Shown: in pieces, positions 52,790-60,825 of the stretch | Layout of the letters: the number at the start of each line of letters is the position of its first letter | Numbering within the stretch: position 1 is the first letter of the stretch | Assembly (NCBI GenBank): GCA_021325455.1 | Contig: JAJPHD010000026.1 | Location: 124,001 to 188,000 of the forward strand | Source of the DNA: Actinomycetota bacterium | Lineage (GTDB): Bacteria; Actinomycetota; Acidimicrobiia; Acidimicrobiales; JAJPHD01 | DNA length: 64,000 nt | Reading direction: 5' to 3' | Translations under genes and position numbers: made by a program | Notes under the pieces: model-generated | Told to the model about the DNA's origin: nothing | What the model saw: only the letters and a program-made list of their open reading frames with translations | Database searches by the model: none

Positions 52790-53637
52790 CACCTCGCCCC
52801 CGGATGGGAGCGGCGCAGGTGCTGCATCTCGGCCAGGAGGTAGCCGAAGCTCTCGGTGTGCAGGCCCCGGCGCCCGCCCGAGGGCTCCCAGGACGTCTCC
52901 ACCGGCTCCAGGGTGGCCTCGGCCAGGACCTCCCCGATGGAGCTCTCCCAACCGGGGCGCAGGGCGGCCAGGTCCGGGGCCACCTCCGCTCGCTCCAGGC
53001 GCTCCTGGACGGCGTCCACCTCGAACAGCTCCGCCCCGTACGGCCACACCTCGGCCAGGCCGGCCTGCATGCGGGCGTGGCTCTCCTCGGTGCCGTCTCC
53101 GAGGCGCACCACCCAGTGCTCGGCATGGTCCCGGTGGTAGGCGACCTCCTTGGCGGCCTTGGCCGCCACCCCGGCCAGGGTCTCGTCCCTGGAGCCCGTG
53201 AGCGCCCGGTAGAGACCGAGCTGATAGGTGGAGAAGAGCAGCAGGCGGCCCATGGTGACGGCGAAGTCCCGGTCCGGGAGCTCCACCAGCTGAACGTTCA
53301 GGAACTCCCGCTCATCTCGCTCCAGGGCCAGCTCGTCCTCGCCTCGCCCCTTCCCCTCCAGCTGGCCCGCATAGGTAAGAAGGGCCCGGGCCTGCCCAAG
53401 GAGGTCGAGGGCGATGTTGGCCACAGCCAGGTCCTCCTCCAGCTCGGGGAGGTTGGTGACGAGGGACCCGAGGCGCTGGGCCATGATCAGGGCGTCGTCC
53501 CCGAGGCGCAGGGCGTAGGTGACCAGGTCCTCGCTCGTCACCCCGGTCGCCCTGTTGCCCGGCGGGGTGGGGGCCCCGCCAGTGCCGGGCGGCGTGGGCC
53601 GGCCGGCGGGGGTGGGCCGGCTGCCCGCAGTGGTCAC
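52786..53637 (-). CDS. paaC: PaaC, structural subunit of phenylacetyl-CoA epoxidase
   Basis: A 283-residue ferritin-like subunit that pairs with PaaA without a functional di-iron site. Seen are L-R-L-G-D-D-A-L-I-M-A-Q-R-L, D-L-L-G-Q-A-R-A-L and K-E-V-A-Y-H-R-D-H-A. The first 33 residues are a Pro/Gly-rich extension before the conserved start V-T-S-E-D. GTG start overlaps the paaB stop. Confidence 0.94.
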   Translation of the reverse strand: MTTAGSRPTPAGRPTPPGTGGAPTPPGNRATGVTSEDLVTYALRLGDDALIMAQRLGSLVTNLPELEEDLAVANIALDLLGQARALLTYAGQLEGKGRGEDELALERDEREFLNVQLVELPDRDFAVTMGRLLLFSTYQLGLYRALTGSRDETLAGVAAKAAKEVAYHRDHAEHWVVRLGDGTEESHARMQAGLAEVWPYGAELFEVDAVQERLERAEVAPDLAALRPGWESSIGEVLAEATLEPVETSWEPSGGRRGLHTESFGYLLAEMQHLRRSHPGARW

Positions 53638-53987
53638 AGGTGGCGCACCCCCTCGGGCAGCTCGTAGAAGGTGGGGTGGCGGTAGACCTTGTCCCCAGCG
53701 GGGTCGAAGAAGGGGTCCTTCTCGTCGGGGGAGGAGGCCACTATGGCCGCCGCCGGCACCACCCAGATGCTGACCCCCTCCTGGCGGCGGGTGTAGACAT
53801 CCCGGGCATTGCGCAGGGCCATCTCGGCATCAGGGGCGTGCAGGCTGCCGACATGGTGGTGGGAGAGCCCCCGCTTGGCCCGCACGAACACCTCCCACAG
53901 GGGCCACTGGCGGGGGGGCGGGGCAGAGCCGGGGACGGCGGCTTCCGGGCCTGGCGGCGCCGGCCCCTCCGCCCCGCCGGAGCTCAC
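53634..53987 (-). CDS. paaB: PaaB, accessory subunit of phenylacetyl-CoA epoxidase
   Basis: A 117-residue Paa[24 protein letters not shown]-like opening (key residues W-E-V-F and G-L-S-H), then [12 protein letters not shown] and [14 protein letters not shown]. It stabilises the PaaA-PaaC complex and may act as a link between complexes. The first 25 residues are an extension rich in Pro/Ala. Coupled on both sides. Confidence 0.93.
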   Translation of the reverse strand: MSSGGAEGPAPPGPEAAVPGSAPPPRQWPLWEVFVRAKRGLSHHHVGSLHAPDAEMALRNARDVYTRRQEGVSIWVVPAAAIVASSPDEKDPFFDPAGDKVYRHPTFYELPEGVRHL

Positions 53988-55009
53988 GCCGCCCTCCCGC
54001 TCGCTCGGGCCCCCCGCTTGTACCCGGCCTCCAGCTTGGCCTCATAGGCCAACGCCGCCTCGCGGACCCAACGGCCGTTCTCGTGTGCCGCCACCTTGTG
54101 GGCCATCCGCTGGCGGTTGCAGGGGCCATCCCCACTCACCACCCGGCGCAGCTCGTCCCAGTCGATGGGGCCGAAGTCGTAATGCCCCCGGTCCTCGTTC
54201 CAGCGGATCTCCGGATCGGGCAGCGACAGGCCCAGCACCTCCGCCTGTGGCACCGTCACGTCCACGAAGCGCTGGCGCAGCTCGTCGTTGGAATGGCGCT
54301 TGATCCCCCAGGCCATCGACTGGGCGCTGTGCTGGGAGGCCTCGTCGGGGGGCCCGAACATCATCAGCGAGGGCCACCACCAACGGTTCACGGCATCCTG
54401 GGCCATCTCGCGCTGGCGCGGGGTCCCCCGGGCCAGGGTGTAAAGGATGTCGTAGCCCTGACGCTGGTGGAAGGACTCCTCCTTGCAGATGCGCACCATG
54501 GCCCGGCCGTAGGGACCGTAGGAGCAGCGGCACAGCGGGATCTGGTTGGTGATGGCCGCCCCGTCCACCAGCCAGCCGATGGCACCCACGTCGGCCCAGG
54601 TGAGGGTGGGGTAGTTGAAGATCGAGGAGTACTTCTGCCTGCCGCTGTGCAACAGGTCCACCAGCTCGTCACGGCTCACCCCCAGGGTCTCGGCCGCGCT
54701 GTACAGGTAGATCCCGTGGCCTCCCTCGTCCTGGACCTTGGCCAGCAGGATGGCCTTGCGCTTGAGGGACGGGGCCCTGGTGATCCAGTTCCCCTCGGGC
54801 TGCATGCCGATGATCTCGGAGTGGGCGTGCTGGGCGATCTGGCGGATGAGCGTCCTGCGGTAGCCCTCGGGCATCCAGTCCCGGGGCTCGATGCGCTGGT
54901 CGGCGTCCACCAGCTCCTGGAACCGGCGCTCCAGCTCCTCGACCTCGCCGGCGACCCTGACCTCGCTGGGGGCTTGGTCCCGCCCCTCGATCCCGGTATC
55001 TGCAGGCAC
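53984..55009 (-). CDS. paaA: PaaA, catalytic subunit of phenylacetyl-CoA epoxidase
   Basis: A 341-residue di-iron oxygenase subunit that makes the 1,2-epoxide of phenylacetyl-CoA. The di-iron ligand motifs are intact: K-V-Q-D-E-G-G-H-G and [14 protein letters not shown] 55009 (M-P-A-D-T-G-I-E) follows GAGAGGT; the ORF extends further upstream to the operator, but that part is promoter DNA. First gene of the paaA-B-C-D-E operon. Confidence 0.95.
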   Translation of the reverse strand: MPADTGIEGRDQAPSEVRVAGEVEELERRFQELVDADQRIEPRDWMPEGYRRTLIRQIAQHAHSEIIGMQPEGNWITRAPSLKRKAILLAKVQDEGGHGIYLYSAAETLGVSRDELVDLLHSGRQKYSSIFNYPTLTWADVGAIGWLVDGAAITNQIPLCRCSYGPYGRAMVRICKEESFHQRQGYDILYTLARGTPRQREMAQDAVNRWWWPSLMMFGPPDEASQHSAQSMAWGIKRHSNDELRQRFVDVTVPQAEVLGLSLPDPEIRWNEDRGHYDFGPIDWDELRRVVSGDGPCNRQRMAHKVAAHENGRWVREAALAYEAKLEAGYKRGARASGRAA

Positions 55010-55079
55010 GGCACCTCTCCCTCTCCTGGCTACCCAGCCGGTCAGGCCCTCCCCTACTCCTCCGGCCGGCTGGGTGCTA

Positions 55080-55123
55080 CCGACTGAACGTTCATTATAA
55101 CGCACCGAGGCCAGGGGTCCAGG
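55080..55123 (-). promoter_or_regulatory. paaA promoter with PaaR-type operator (site C)
   Basis: On the minus strand there is a consensus -10, TATAAT, at 55099-55094 and a plausible -35, CTGGAC, at 55123-55118 with 18 bp between. The perfect palindrome TGAACGTTCA (55085-55094) follows the -10 directly, part of AATGAACGTTCAGTCGG, which resembles sites A and B. A repressor bound here would block the start of transcription. The paaA GTG is 71 bp downstream of the site. Confidence 0.68.
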
Positions 55124-55361
55124 CCCCCGGTGAAGGCGCCGCCCGCAGGGCGGGTGCGGGCCACCCGGCCGTCACCTGAGTGCCTGGCGCGACGGCGCCC
55201 CGTTCCTGCCCGCCGATCGGGTCCTGGCCCGCGCTGCCTTGCGTCATCTCATGGCCGCCTTGGCCGGTCGCTGGTCTTGCCCCTGCATCGCCATTCGGTC
55301 CCTCCTCCACGTTCACCGCAACTTGCCCCGGGCGAAGTCCCCAAACGCAACGGCCACTTCA

Positions 55362-55438
55362 GAGTGCAAGGGGTCATTTTGAGTCATGTTGAGGCCAACC
55401 AGCCATGCCGAACGCAATCAGAATGATCCTTCGCACTC
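55362..55438. repeat. imperfect inverted repeat, hairpin-forming
   Basis: Left arm GAGTGCAAGGGGTCATTTTG (with A following) at 55362-55382 and right arm at 55418-55438, whose reverse complement begins GAGTGCGAAGGATCATTCTG. They match at 17 of 21 positions, around a 35-bp centre. It is AT-richer than its surroundings. It looks like a mobile-element end pair (MITE-like), a REP element, or a structured RNA; no target-site duplication or transposase is visible. Confidence 0.5.
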
Positions 55439-55555
55439 CGAAGTAGCCATAGACAAGGGCCGCCCCCGGGCATAGAGGGGCGGTGCAGGGCCCCCGGACC
55501 GGGGGTGCCCTCGACAAGGCCGCTCGCCGAGCCGGTTGGGCCAAACGGGAGCCCA

Positions 55556-55639
55556 CCCACTCGGACCGTCCACCCACTCGGACCGTCCACCCACTCGGAC
55601 CGTCCGCCCACTCGGACGTCCGCTCACTCGGACCGTCGG
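55556..55639. repeat. 17-bp tandem repeat, about five copies
   Basis: Unit CCCACTCGGACCGTCCA repeated at 55556, 55573 and 55590, then two more diverged copies at 55607 (one base shorter) and 55623. Copies 1 and 2 are identical and copy 3 differs at one base. It lies in non-coding DNA upstream of paaI. It is a simple satellite likely to vary between strains; there are no unique spacers, so it is not a CRISPR. Confidence 0.85.
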
Positions 55640-55801
55640 CTCACCCGGCACCCGGGCCCCTCGCCACCGCCCGCTCACCCGGCGCCCCGGGTCCCTCGCC
55701 ACCCTCGGCCTCACCCACCCCCGGGGTCCCTCTCGGCCGTCCGCTCCCCCCGCGTCCGAGGCGCTAGGTTCGGGCCGCAACCAGCCCCCCGGAGGCGCCC
55801 A

Positions 55802-56308
55802 ATGCAGACGGACCAAGAGCTAGCCGAGGCGTGCGCTGCCACCCTCCTCGAGGCAGACGTCTCCTCCCGCCACCTTGGCATCGAGCTGGTGGAGGTGGGG
55901 CCCGGCCGGGCCGTGACGGCCATGACCGTGGGGCCCACCATGGTCAACGGCCACGGGATAGTCCATGGGGGGTACCTCTTCCTGCTGGCCGACACGGCCT
56001 TCGCCTTCGCCTGCAACTCCCACGGCCTCATGACCGTCGCCCACAGCGCCCAGATCATCTTCCTGGAGCCGGCCAGAGCGGGCGACCGGCTGGTCGCCAG
56101 GGCAGAGGAGCGCCTTCTCTATGGAGCCGAGTCCCGCAACGGCATCTCGGACGTGACCATCAGCCGGGACGGGGACCCGCCGGCCGTGGTCGCTGAGTTC
56201 CGGGGCGCCAGCCGGTCCCTCCGCCGGCCCATCAAGGGGGCCGACCTGGCCATGGGGGACGGTACCGGCCGGGCACCCGCTTCCTCCGGGGGGAACGGCC
56301 GTGCGTGA
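55802..56308 (+). CDS. paaI: PaaI hotdog-fold thioesterase
   Basis: A 168-residue PaaI thioesterase. The catalytic loop N-G-H-G-I-V-H-G-G-Y-L-F-L-L-A-D-T-A-F with Asp at the helix start is typical. It hydrolyses dead-end CoA thioesters formed when the phenylacetate pathway stalls. GGAGG stands 7 bp before the ATG. The last 20 residues are a low-complexity tail. Its 3' end overlaps the PaaK start by 8 bp. Confidence 0.92.
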   Translation: MQTDQELAEACAATLLEADVSSRHLGIELVEVGPGRAVTAMTVGPTMVNGHGIVHGGYLFLLADTAFAFACNSHGLMTVAHSAQIIFLEPARAGDRLVARAEERLLYGAESRNGISDVTISRDGDPPAVVAEFRGASRSLRRPIKGADLAMGDGTGRAPASSGGNGRA

Positions 56309-57605
56309 GCCCTATGTGGCCCCCGAGACCCTCGAGCCCATCGAGCGGGCCTCGCGCGACGAGCTGGCCGCCCTGCAGCTGGAGCGGCTGCGCTGGTCCC
56401 TCCAGCACGCCTACGACCGGGTCCCCTTCTACCGCCGGCGCTTCGACGAGGCCGGTGTCCACCCGTCTGACCTGAAGGGGCTCGGAGACCTGGAGCACTT
56501 CCCGTTCACGACCAAGCAGGACCTGCGGGACAACTATCCGTTCGGCCTGCTCGCCGTGCCCCTCGAGCAGGTGTCGCGCATCCACGCCTCCAGCGGGACC
56601 ACGGGCCAGCCCGTGGTGGTCTGCTACACGCGCCGCGACGTGCAGACCTGGTCCGGGCTGGTGGCCAGGTGCCTGCGGGCGTCCGGGGTGCGGCCGGGTG
56701 AACGGGTCCACGTGGCCTACGGCTATGGCCTCTTCACCGGGGGCCTGGGCGCCCACTACGGAGCCGAGGTCTACGGGTGCACCGTGATCCCGGTGTCGGG
56801 CGGCATGACCGAGCGCCAGGTCCGCCTGATCTGCGACCTGCGACCCCAGGTGATAATGGTCACCCCCTCCTACATGCTCGCCATCCTGGACGAGATGGTG
56901 CGCCAGGGGGTCGAGCCCTCGCAGACCTCGCTGGAGGTGGGGGTCTTCGGAGCCGAGCCGTGGACCGAGGCCATGCGCAAGGAGATCGAGGACCGCATCG
57001 GCATGCATGCCCTGGACATCTACGGGCTCTCGGAGATCATGGGCCCAGGTGTGGCCAACGAGTGCGTGGAGACCAAGGACGGGCCCCACCTGTGGGAGGA
57101 CCACTTCTACCCCGAGGTGATCGACCCCCTGGATGGCCGGGTCCTCCCCGAGGGAGAGCCCGGTGAGCTGGTCCTGACCTCGCTCACCAAAGAGGCCATG
57201 CCGGTCATCCGCTACCGCACCCGGGACCTGACCCGGTTGCTCCCCGGGACGGCCCGGCCCATGCGGCGCATGGCCCGCATAACGGGGAGGTCGGACGACA
57301 TGATCATCCTCAGGGGGGTCAACCTGTTCCCGACCCAGGTGGAGGAGCTCATCCTCGAGGTGCCCGAGCTCGCACCCCACTTCGAGTGCGTCCTCACGAG
57401 GCCCGGGAGGCTGGACGAGATGACGGTGCGGGTGGAGAGGCGCCCCGGAGCCGAGGTGACAGGGGTGGGAGGCAGGCTCGAAGGCAGGATGAAGGAGCGA
57501 ATGGGGGTGTCGGTGACCGTGGAGGTGGTCGAGCCCGACACCCTCGAGCGCTCGCTGGGCAAGGCCAGGCGGATCGTGGACCTGAGGCAGCCGCCGCCCA
57601 CCTAG
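56301..57605 (+). CDS. paaK: PaaK phenylacetate-CoA ligase
   Basis: A 434-residue adenylate-forming ligase. H-A-S-S-G-T-T-G-Q-P is the ATP/AMP loop near residue 96, Y-G-L-S-E-I-M-G-P-G and T-G-R-S-D-D-M-I-I-L-R-G-V-N-L-F-P are further motifs. It activates phenylacetate as the CoA thioester, the entry reaction of the pathway. GTG start overlapping paaI. The start Met is followed by R-E-P-Y-V-A-P-E. Confidence 0.95.
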   Translation: MREPYVAPETLEPIERASRDELAALQLERLRWSLQHAYDRVPFYRRRFDEAGVHPSDLKGLGDLEHFPFTTKQDLRDNYPFGLLAVPLEQVSRIHASSGTTGQPVVVCYTRRDVQTWSGLVARCLRASGVRPGERVHVAYGYGLFTGGLGAHYGAEVYGCTVIPVSGGMTERQVRLICDLRPQVIMVTPSYMLAILDEMVRQGVEPSQTSLEVGVFGAEPWTEAMRKEIEDRIGMHALDIYGLSEIMGPGVANECVETKDGPHLWEDHFYPEVIDPLDGRVLPEGEPGELVLTSLTKEAMPVIRYRTRDLTRLLPGTARPMRRMARITGRSDDMIILRGVNLFPTQVEELILEVPELAPHFECVLTRPGRLDEMTVRVERRPGAEVTGVGGRLEGRMKERMGVSVTVEVVEPDTLERSLGKARRIVDLRQPPPT

Positions 57606-57661
57606 CCGGTGGCGCCGCCGCCCCTCCCGGCCGCCCCTCCCCCCGGGAGCGGCTCCTGCCC

Positions 57662-58435
57662 CTAGCGGCCGACGAAGTGGGGCTGGCGCCTCTCCTGGAA
57701 GGCGCCTATGCCCTCGGCATAGTCGGCGGTGCGGCAGGCCTCGCCCTGGGCCCTGGCCTCGGCCGCCAGCACTGCCTCCAGCCCCCAGCCCTTCGTGTCG
57801 ATGTCCTGCACCAAGGACTTCGACAGGCGGAAGGCCCGGGTCGGCCCGCTCGCCACAGTGGCCGCCATGGCCCTCACGTGCTCGAGCAGTTGGCCGGCGG
57901 GGAGGCAGGCGTTGACCAGCCCCCAGGCGGCAGCCTCCTCTCCCGTGAGCAGGCGGCCGGTGTAGATGAGCTCCAGAGCCCGGTGCGGGCCGAGGCGATG
58001 GACGAAGTGGCTGTGGCCCCCCGAGTCGAGCACCGCCCCGATCCGGGCGAAGGGCGACCCGATCTGGGCATCCTCGGCCACGCACACCACGTCGCAGGCC
58101 AGAGCCAGCCCGAGCCCCACCCCCAGGGCCGCCCCGTGGACGGCTGCGAAGGTGGGCACGGGGAAGCGGGCCAGGCGCAGGATCAAGGGGTTGAACGTCT
58201 TGACCAGGATGGCCTCCGCATCCTCTTCGGCCGGGTTGGCACCGGCCAGGTCCCGCCCGGCGCAGAATCCCTTGCCCGCTCCCCTGAGGACCAAGGCCCT
58301 CACTCCGGCCCCTTCGGCCTCGTCCAGGGCGCCCCGCAGGGCGGCCGCCATGGCGTCGTCCAGGGCATTGCGCTTGTCGGGGCGGTCGAGGAGCACCTCG
58401 GCCACCTGCCCCTCAACGCTCAATCGGACGGTCAT
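57662..58435 (-). CDS. enoyl-CoA hydratase/isomerase (PaaG-like)
   Basis: A 257-residue crotonase. D-R-P-D-K-R-N-A-L-D, G-A-G-K-G-F-C-A-G-R-D-L and G-A-A-L-G-V-G-L-G-L-A are the oxyanion-hole elements. It probably isomerises ring-1,2-epoxyphenylacetyl-CoA to oxepin-CoA (PaaG), since this step is otherwise unassigned in the cluster. PaaG/PaaF roles cannot be separated with certainty. ATG 58435 lies 12 bp from operator site B; the longer frame passes through it. Convergent with paaK. Confidence 0.85.
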   Translation of the reverse strand: MTVRLSVEGQVAEVLLDRPDKRNALDDAMAAALRGALDEAEGAGVRALVLRGAGKGFCAGRDLAGANPAEEDAEAILVKTFNPLILRLARFPVPTFAAVHGAALGVGLGLALACDVVCVAEDAQIGSPFARIGAVLDSGGHSHFVHRLGPHRALELIYTGRLLTGEEAAAWGLVNACLPAGQLLEHVRAMAATVASGPTRAFRLSKSLVQDIDTKGWGLEAVLAAEARAQGEACRTADYAEGIGAFQERRQPHFVGR

Positions 58436-58447
58436 GGGGCCTATGAT

Positions 58448-58468
58448 CCCGACTGACCGAACGTTTGG
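58448..58468. promoter_or_regulatory. PaaR-type operator, site B
   Basis: On the minus strand it reads CCAAACGTTCGGTCAGTC plus GGG. It lies between the divergent paaG-like gene (12 bp from its ATG) and the TetR gene (75 bp from its start), a site suited to control both. It is almost identical to site A and shares the core AACGTTC-R-GTC type sequence with site C. Confidence 0.72.
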
Positions 58469-58543
58469 CAAGCTATCCCGTGCCCGGGGACGGTCAGGCT
58501 CTTGGCCTGATGCGAGCGCGGGCCCGGGAGAGGAGACTTGAGG

Positions 58544-59185
58544 GTGGCTGACAGGGAGGCGGGAGTCCAGGCCATGGTGCCCGGCGCACGCCGTCGGCCA
58601 CAGGCGGCCCGGCGCGAGCCCTACGACCTCGAGTCGGTGGTGGACGTGGCCCTCGAGGTCTTCCTGGAACGGGGCTACGACGCCACTTCCATGGAGGATT
58701 TGGCCAACGCCGCCGGGGTGACCAAGTCTGCCTTCTACTACCACGTCTCGGGAAAGGAAGAGCTGCTCCGGCGGGGCCTGGAGCGCGCCCTCAGCGCCCT
58801 CTTCGCCATCCTGGAGGAGCCGGGCTCGCAGGAGGGACCCGCCATGGAGCGCCTGGCTCATGTGCTAAGGCGGACCACGGAGGTGGAGGTGGAGCTCCTC
58901 CCCGCCGTGTCGGTTCTGCTCCACACGAGGGGCAACAGCGAGACGCAGCGGGAGGCGCTGGCCCGCCGGCGGGACTTCGACCATGCCGTGGCGGGCCTGC
59001 TGGGGGAGGCCATGGCCGAGGGTACGGTCCGGGCCGACCTCGATCCCGAGCTGGCCGCCCGCCTGGTGATCGGCATGGTCACCTGGGTCGTGGAGTGGTA
59101 CCGGCCCGGAGGGAGCCTGTCGGGGACCGCCCTCGCCGATGCCATCCTGGCCATCGTGATGAACGGGCTCCGTGCCCGGGGCTGA
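58544..59185 (+). CDS. TetR-family regulator (PaaR candidate)
   Basis: A 213-residue TetR protein. The helix-turn-helix reads V-F-L-E-R-G-Y-D-A-T-S-M-E-D-L-A-N-A-A-G-like (key residues G-Y-D-A-T-S and G-V-T-K-S-A-F-Y-Y-H-V), followed by a ligand domain that should bind an acyl-CoA such as phenylacetyl-CoA. GTG 58544 has AGGAG at an 8-bp distance; a TTG at 58538 is closer than usual. It is divergent from a paaG-like gene and beside operator B, so it is the likely regulator of the whole paa set. Confidence 0.85.
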   Translation: MADREAGVQAMVPGARRRPQAARREPYDLESVVDVALEVFLERGYDATSMEDLANAAGVTKSAFYYHVSGKEELLRRGLERALSALFAILEEPGSQEGPAMERLAHVLRRTTEVEVELLPAVSVLLHTRGNSETQREALARRRDFDHAVAGLLGEAMAEGTVRADLDPELAARLVIGMVTWVVEWYRPGGSLSGTALADAILAIVMNGLRARG

Positions 59186-59239
59186 CCCGGGCTCGCCGCC
59201 ACCTTGAGGAGGCTGGCCGCCGCGCCGAGAAGGCTGGCC

Positions 59240-59266
59240 GCGGGGGCCGGCCGGCCCGGCCCCCGC
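59240..59266. terminator. GC-rich hairpin between convergent genes
   Basis: An 11-bp perfect inverted repeat, GCGGGGGCCGG (59240-59250) and CCGGCCCCCGC (59256-59266), with a 5-bp loop. It lies between tetR and the convergent gene at 59275, so it may stop transcription from both sides. It lacks a T-run, which is usual for actinobacterial terminators. Confidence 0.6.
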
Positions 59267-59274
59267 AGGCCGCT

Positions 59275-60645
59275 CTAGACCAGCTCCGCCAGCGGGAACG
59301 ACCGGTGCGCCCTCGGAGGGAGCAGGTAGTTCTGGCGGTGGGTGGTGTGCAGGAACTTGGTGAAGCCCACGTTCTCGTCGGCCAGCCCGTAGCGCTGCTG
59401 GAGATCGACGCTGTCCATCTCGCGCCGCATCAGCTCGAAGTGCTGGGAGGACGGTCCGAAGCCGATGAAGTGCACGCCGGCCCGCGGCTGGGGGCTCACC
59501 GGGCCCTCGGAGGAGAACTCAAAGGGGTTCTCCACGGTGTCGAAGTCCTGGCGCAGGAAGAACACCGTGCCCTTCTCCAGCCTCTGGCCGTAAGCGGTGA
59601 CGGTCTCCTCCTCCACCCGTGACAGGAACTGCATCTGCTCGTTGTGGCCCACCAGCTTGTAGGTCTCGGTGTCCTTGTCCCGCTCGGCCTTGAAGGTGGA
59701 GGTGGCGGGCGCCTGGTCCGGCGAGAGGACCTCGGGAGCCTCCGTCCGCCGGGGGTTGAACATCCGGTGCAGGCGGTCCTGGTGGGAGAGGTCGTACCAA
59801 AGGTCGAGGTCGATGGCGATGTGGGAGAGGTGCATGGCCGTCCCCCCGGCGAAATAGCTGTCCGGGGTCTGGTCCGTCCACCCGGGAATGGTCTCGAAGC
59901 TGGGCAGGTTGCCGGCGGCCAGCCCATGGACATGGCTGGAGGTGAAGCCCATGAACAGCATGGCCCCGGGCGGGATCTTCTCCGCCCCGGGGATGCCGAG
60001 GCGGGTCCCGATGGTGCGGGGCATGTCGTGGCCGGCAAACCCCCGCCGGATGGTGGTGATCTTGAACAGGTCGCCCACGTAGGTCGACTCCACCGGGATG
60101 CCGTTCAGGCTCCGCCCCTCCGGGAAGAACAGGGCCTTCAGCACCTCGTCGATGTGCTCGCGGTAGTCGCTCTTGAAGTGGAAGTTGATGTCGAACTGCT
60201 CCAGGACCAGGTCCTCGGGGTCCTTCGGGAAGCGGATGGCGTCGATGAGGGCCCACTGCCCCTCGGAGCCGGCCCGGGTCGACTTGGGCATGTGCTCCTC
60301 GGCCAGGCTCTCGGGGATGTACGTCTTGAAGTAGTTGAGCCCGTAGGCCACCTGCGAGAGGATGCCCCCGGGGCCAAGGGGGTAGATGGACTCCACCTCG
60401 GCCAGGGCGGCCTCGAGGCGTCGCTGGGCCTGGCGCAGGAGGTCCGGCTCGGGCGGGAAGGCCAGCCTGGCCGTCACCACGGCGTGCCATAGCGGGACCA
60501 CGGCCACGGGCACTCCGTGATGGGTCTCCTCGGTCACCCCGGGAAGCTCGTACTGGGTCTTGGGCGGCTCCACCTGGACCCGCTTGGCGTAGTCCAGGAC
60601 CCTGGCCCAGTCGAAGTCCGCCAACGCCTGCTCAGTGCTCGCCAT
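59275..60645 (-). CDS. conserved hypothetical protein, DyP-peroxidase-like fold suspected
   Basis: A 456-residue soluble protein with no signal peptide or membrane segment. I do not recognise it with certainty. The segments I-N-F-H-F-K-S-D-Y-R-E-H-I-D-E-V, T-T-I-R-R-G-F-A-G-H-D-M-P, H-V-H-G-L-A-A-G-N-L-P, D-R-L-H-R-M-F-N-P-R-R and N-P-F-E-F remind me of DyP-type haem peroxidase relatives (DUF7405-like). The many conserved His and the H-x-H pair suggest a metal or haem site, but the classical DyP G-x-x-D-G motif is not seen. The ATG has AGGAG upstream. Monocistronic. Confidence 0.5.
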   Translation of the reverse strand: MASTEQALADFDWARVLDYAKRVQVEPPKTQYELPGVTEETHHGVPVAVVPLWHAVVTARLAFPPEPDLLRQAQRRLEAALAEVESIYPLGPGGILSQVAYGLNYFKTYIPESLAEEHMPKSTRAGSEGQWALIDAIRFPKDPEDLVLEQFDINFHFKSDYREHIDEVLKALFFPEGRSLNGIPVESTYVGDLFKITTIRRGFAGHDMPRTIGTRLGIPGAEKIPPGAMLFMGFTSSHVHGLAAGNLPSFETIPGWTDQTPDSYFAGGTAMHLSHIAIDLDLWYDLSHQDRLHRMFNPRRTEAPEVLSPDQAPATSTFKAERDKDTETYKLVGHNEQMQFLSRVEEETVTAYGQRLEKGTVFFLRQDFDTVENPFEFSSEGPVSPQPRAGVHFIGFGPSSQHFELMRREMDSVDLQQRYGLADENVGFTKFLHTTHRQNYLLPPRAHRSFPLAELV

Positions 60646-60825
60646 CGCATCTCCTCCGACGATGTGGGTGGTCAGCTCGTCGCCTGCCGGCGCCGCCGGC
60701 GGCGGCCCGGGCCGGCCCTCCGGTGGCCGGCACCTCCATCATGGCCTCCGCCGGCCCCCATGGCCCAACTGGATCGCGGCGGAAGCGCGTCGGGCTTGGG
60801 GCCGGTGTCCTTCCCGCCGGCCGGC

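Larger units (their letters stand above)
55124..55801. other. non-coding region between paaA and paaI
   Basis: Nearly 680 bp without a convincing gene. Short frames on both strands here are low-complexity Pro/Arg/Ser or Gly-rich and have no ribosome binding site. The middle part, 55300-55440, is less GC-rich than the surroundings and holds an imperfect inverted repeat; the right part holds a tandem repeat. The paaI promoter must be in its right end. No RNA gene is recognised. Confidence 0.6.

Noticed and set aside
55556-55639. A CRISPR-like repeat array
   Set aside because: The units touch each other with no unique spacers, are only 17 bp long and decay in sequence; no cas genes are near.
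55106-55801. Small genes in the paaA-paaI gap
   Set aside because: Frames are Pro/Arg/Ser-rich, pass through repeats and have no ribosome binding site.
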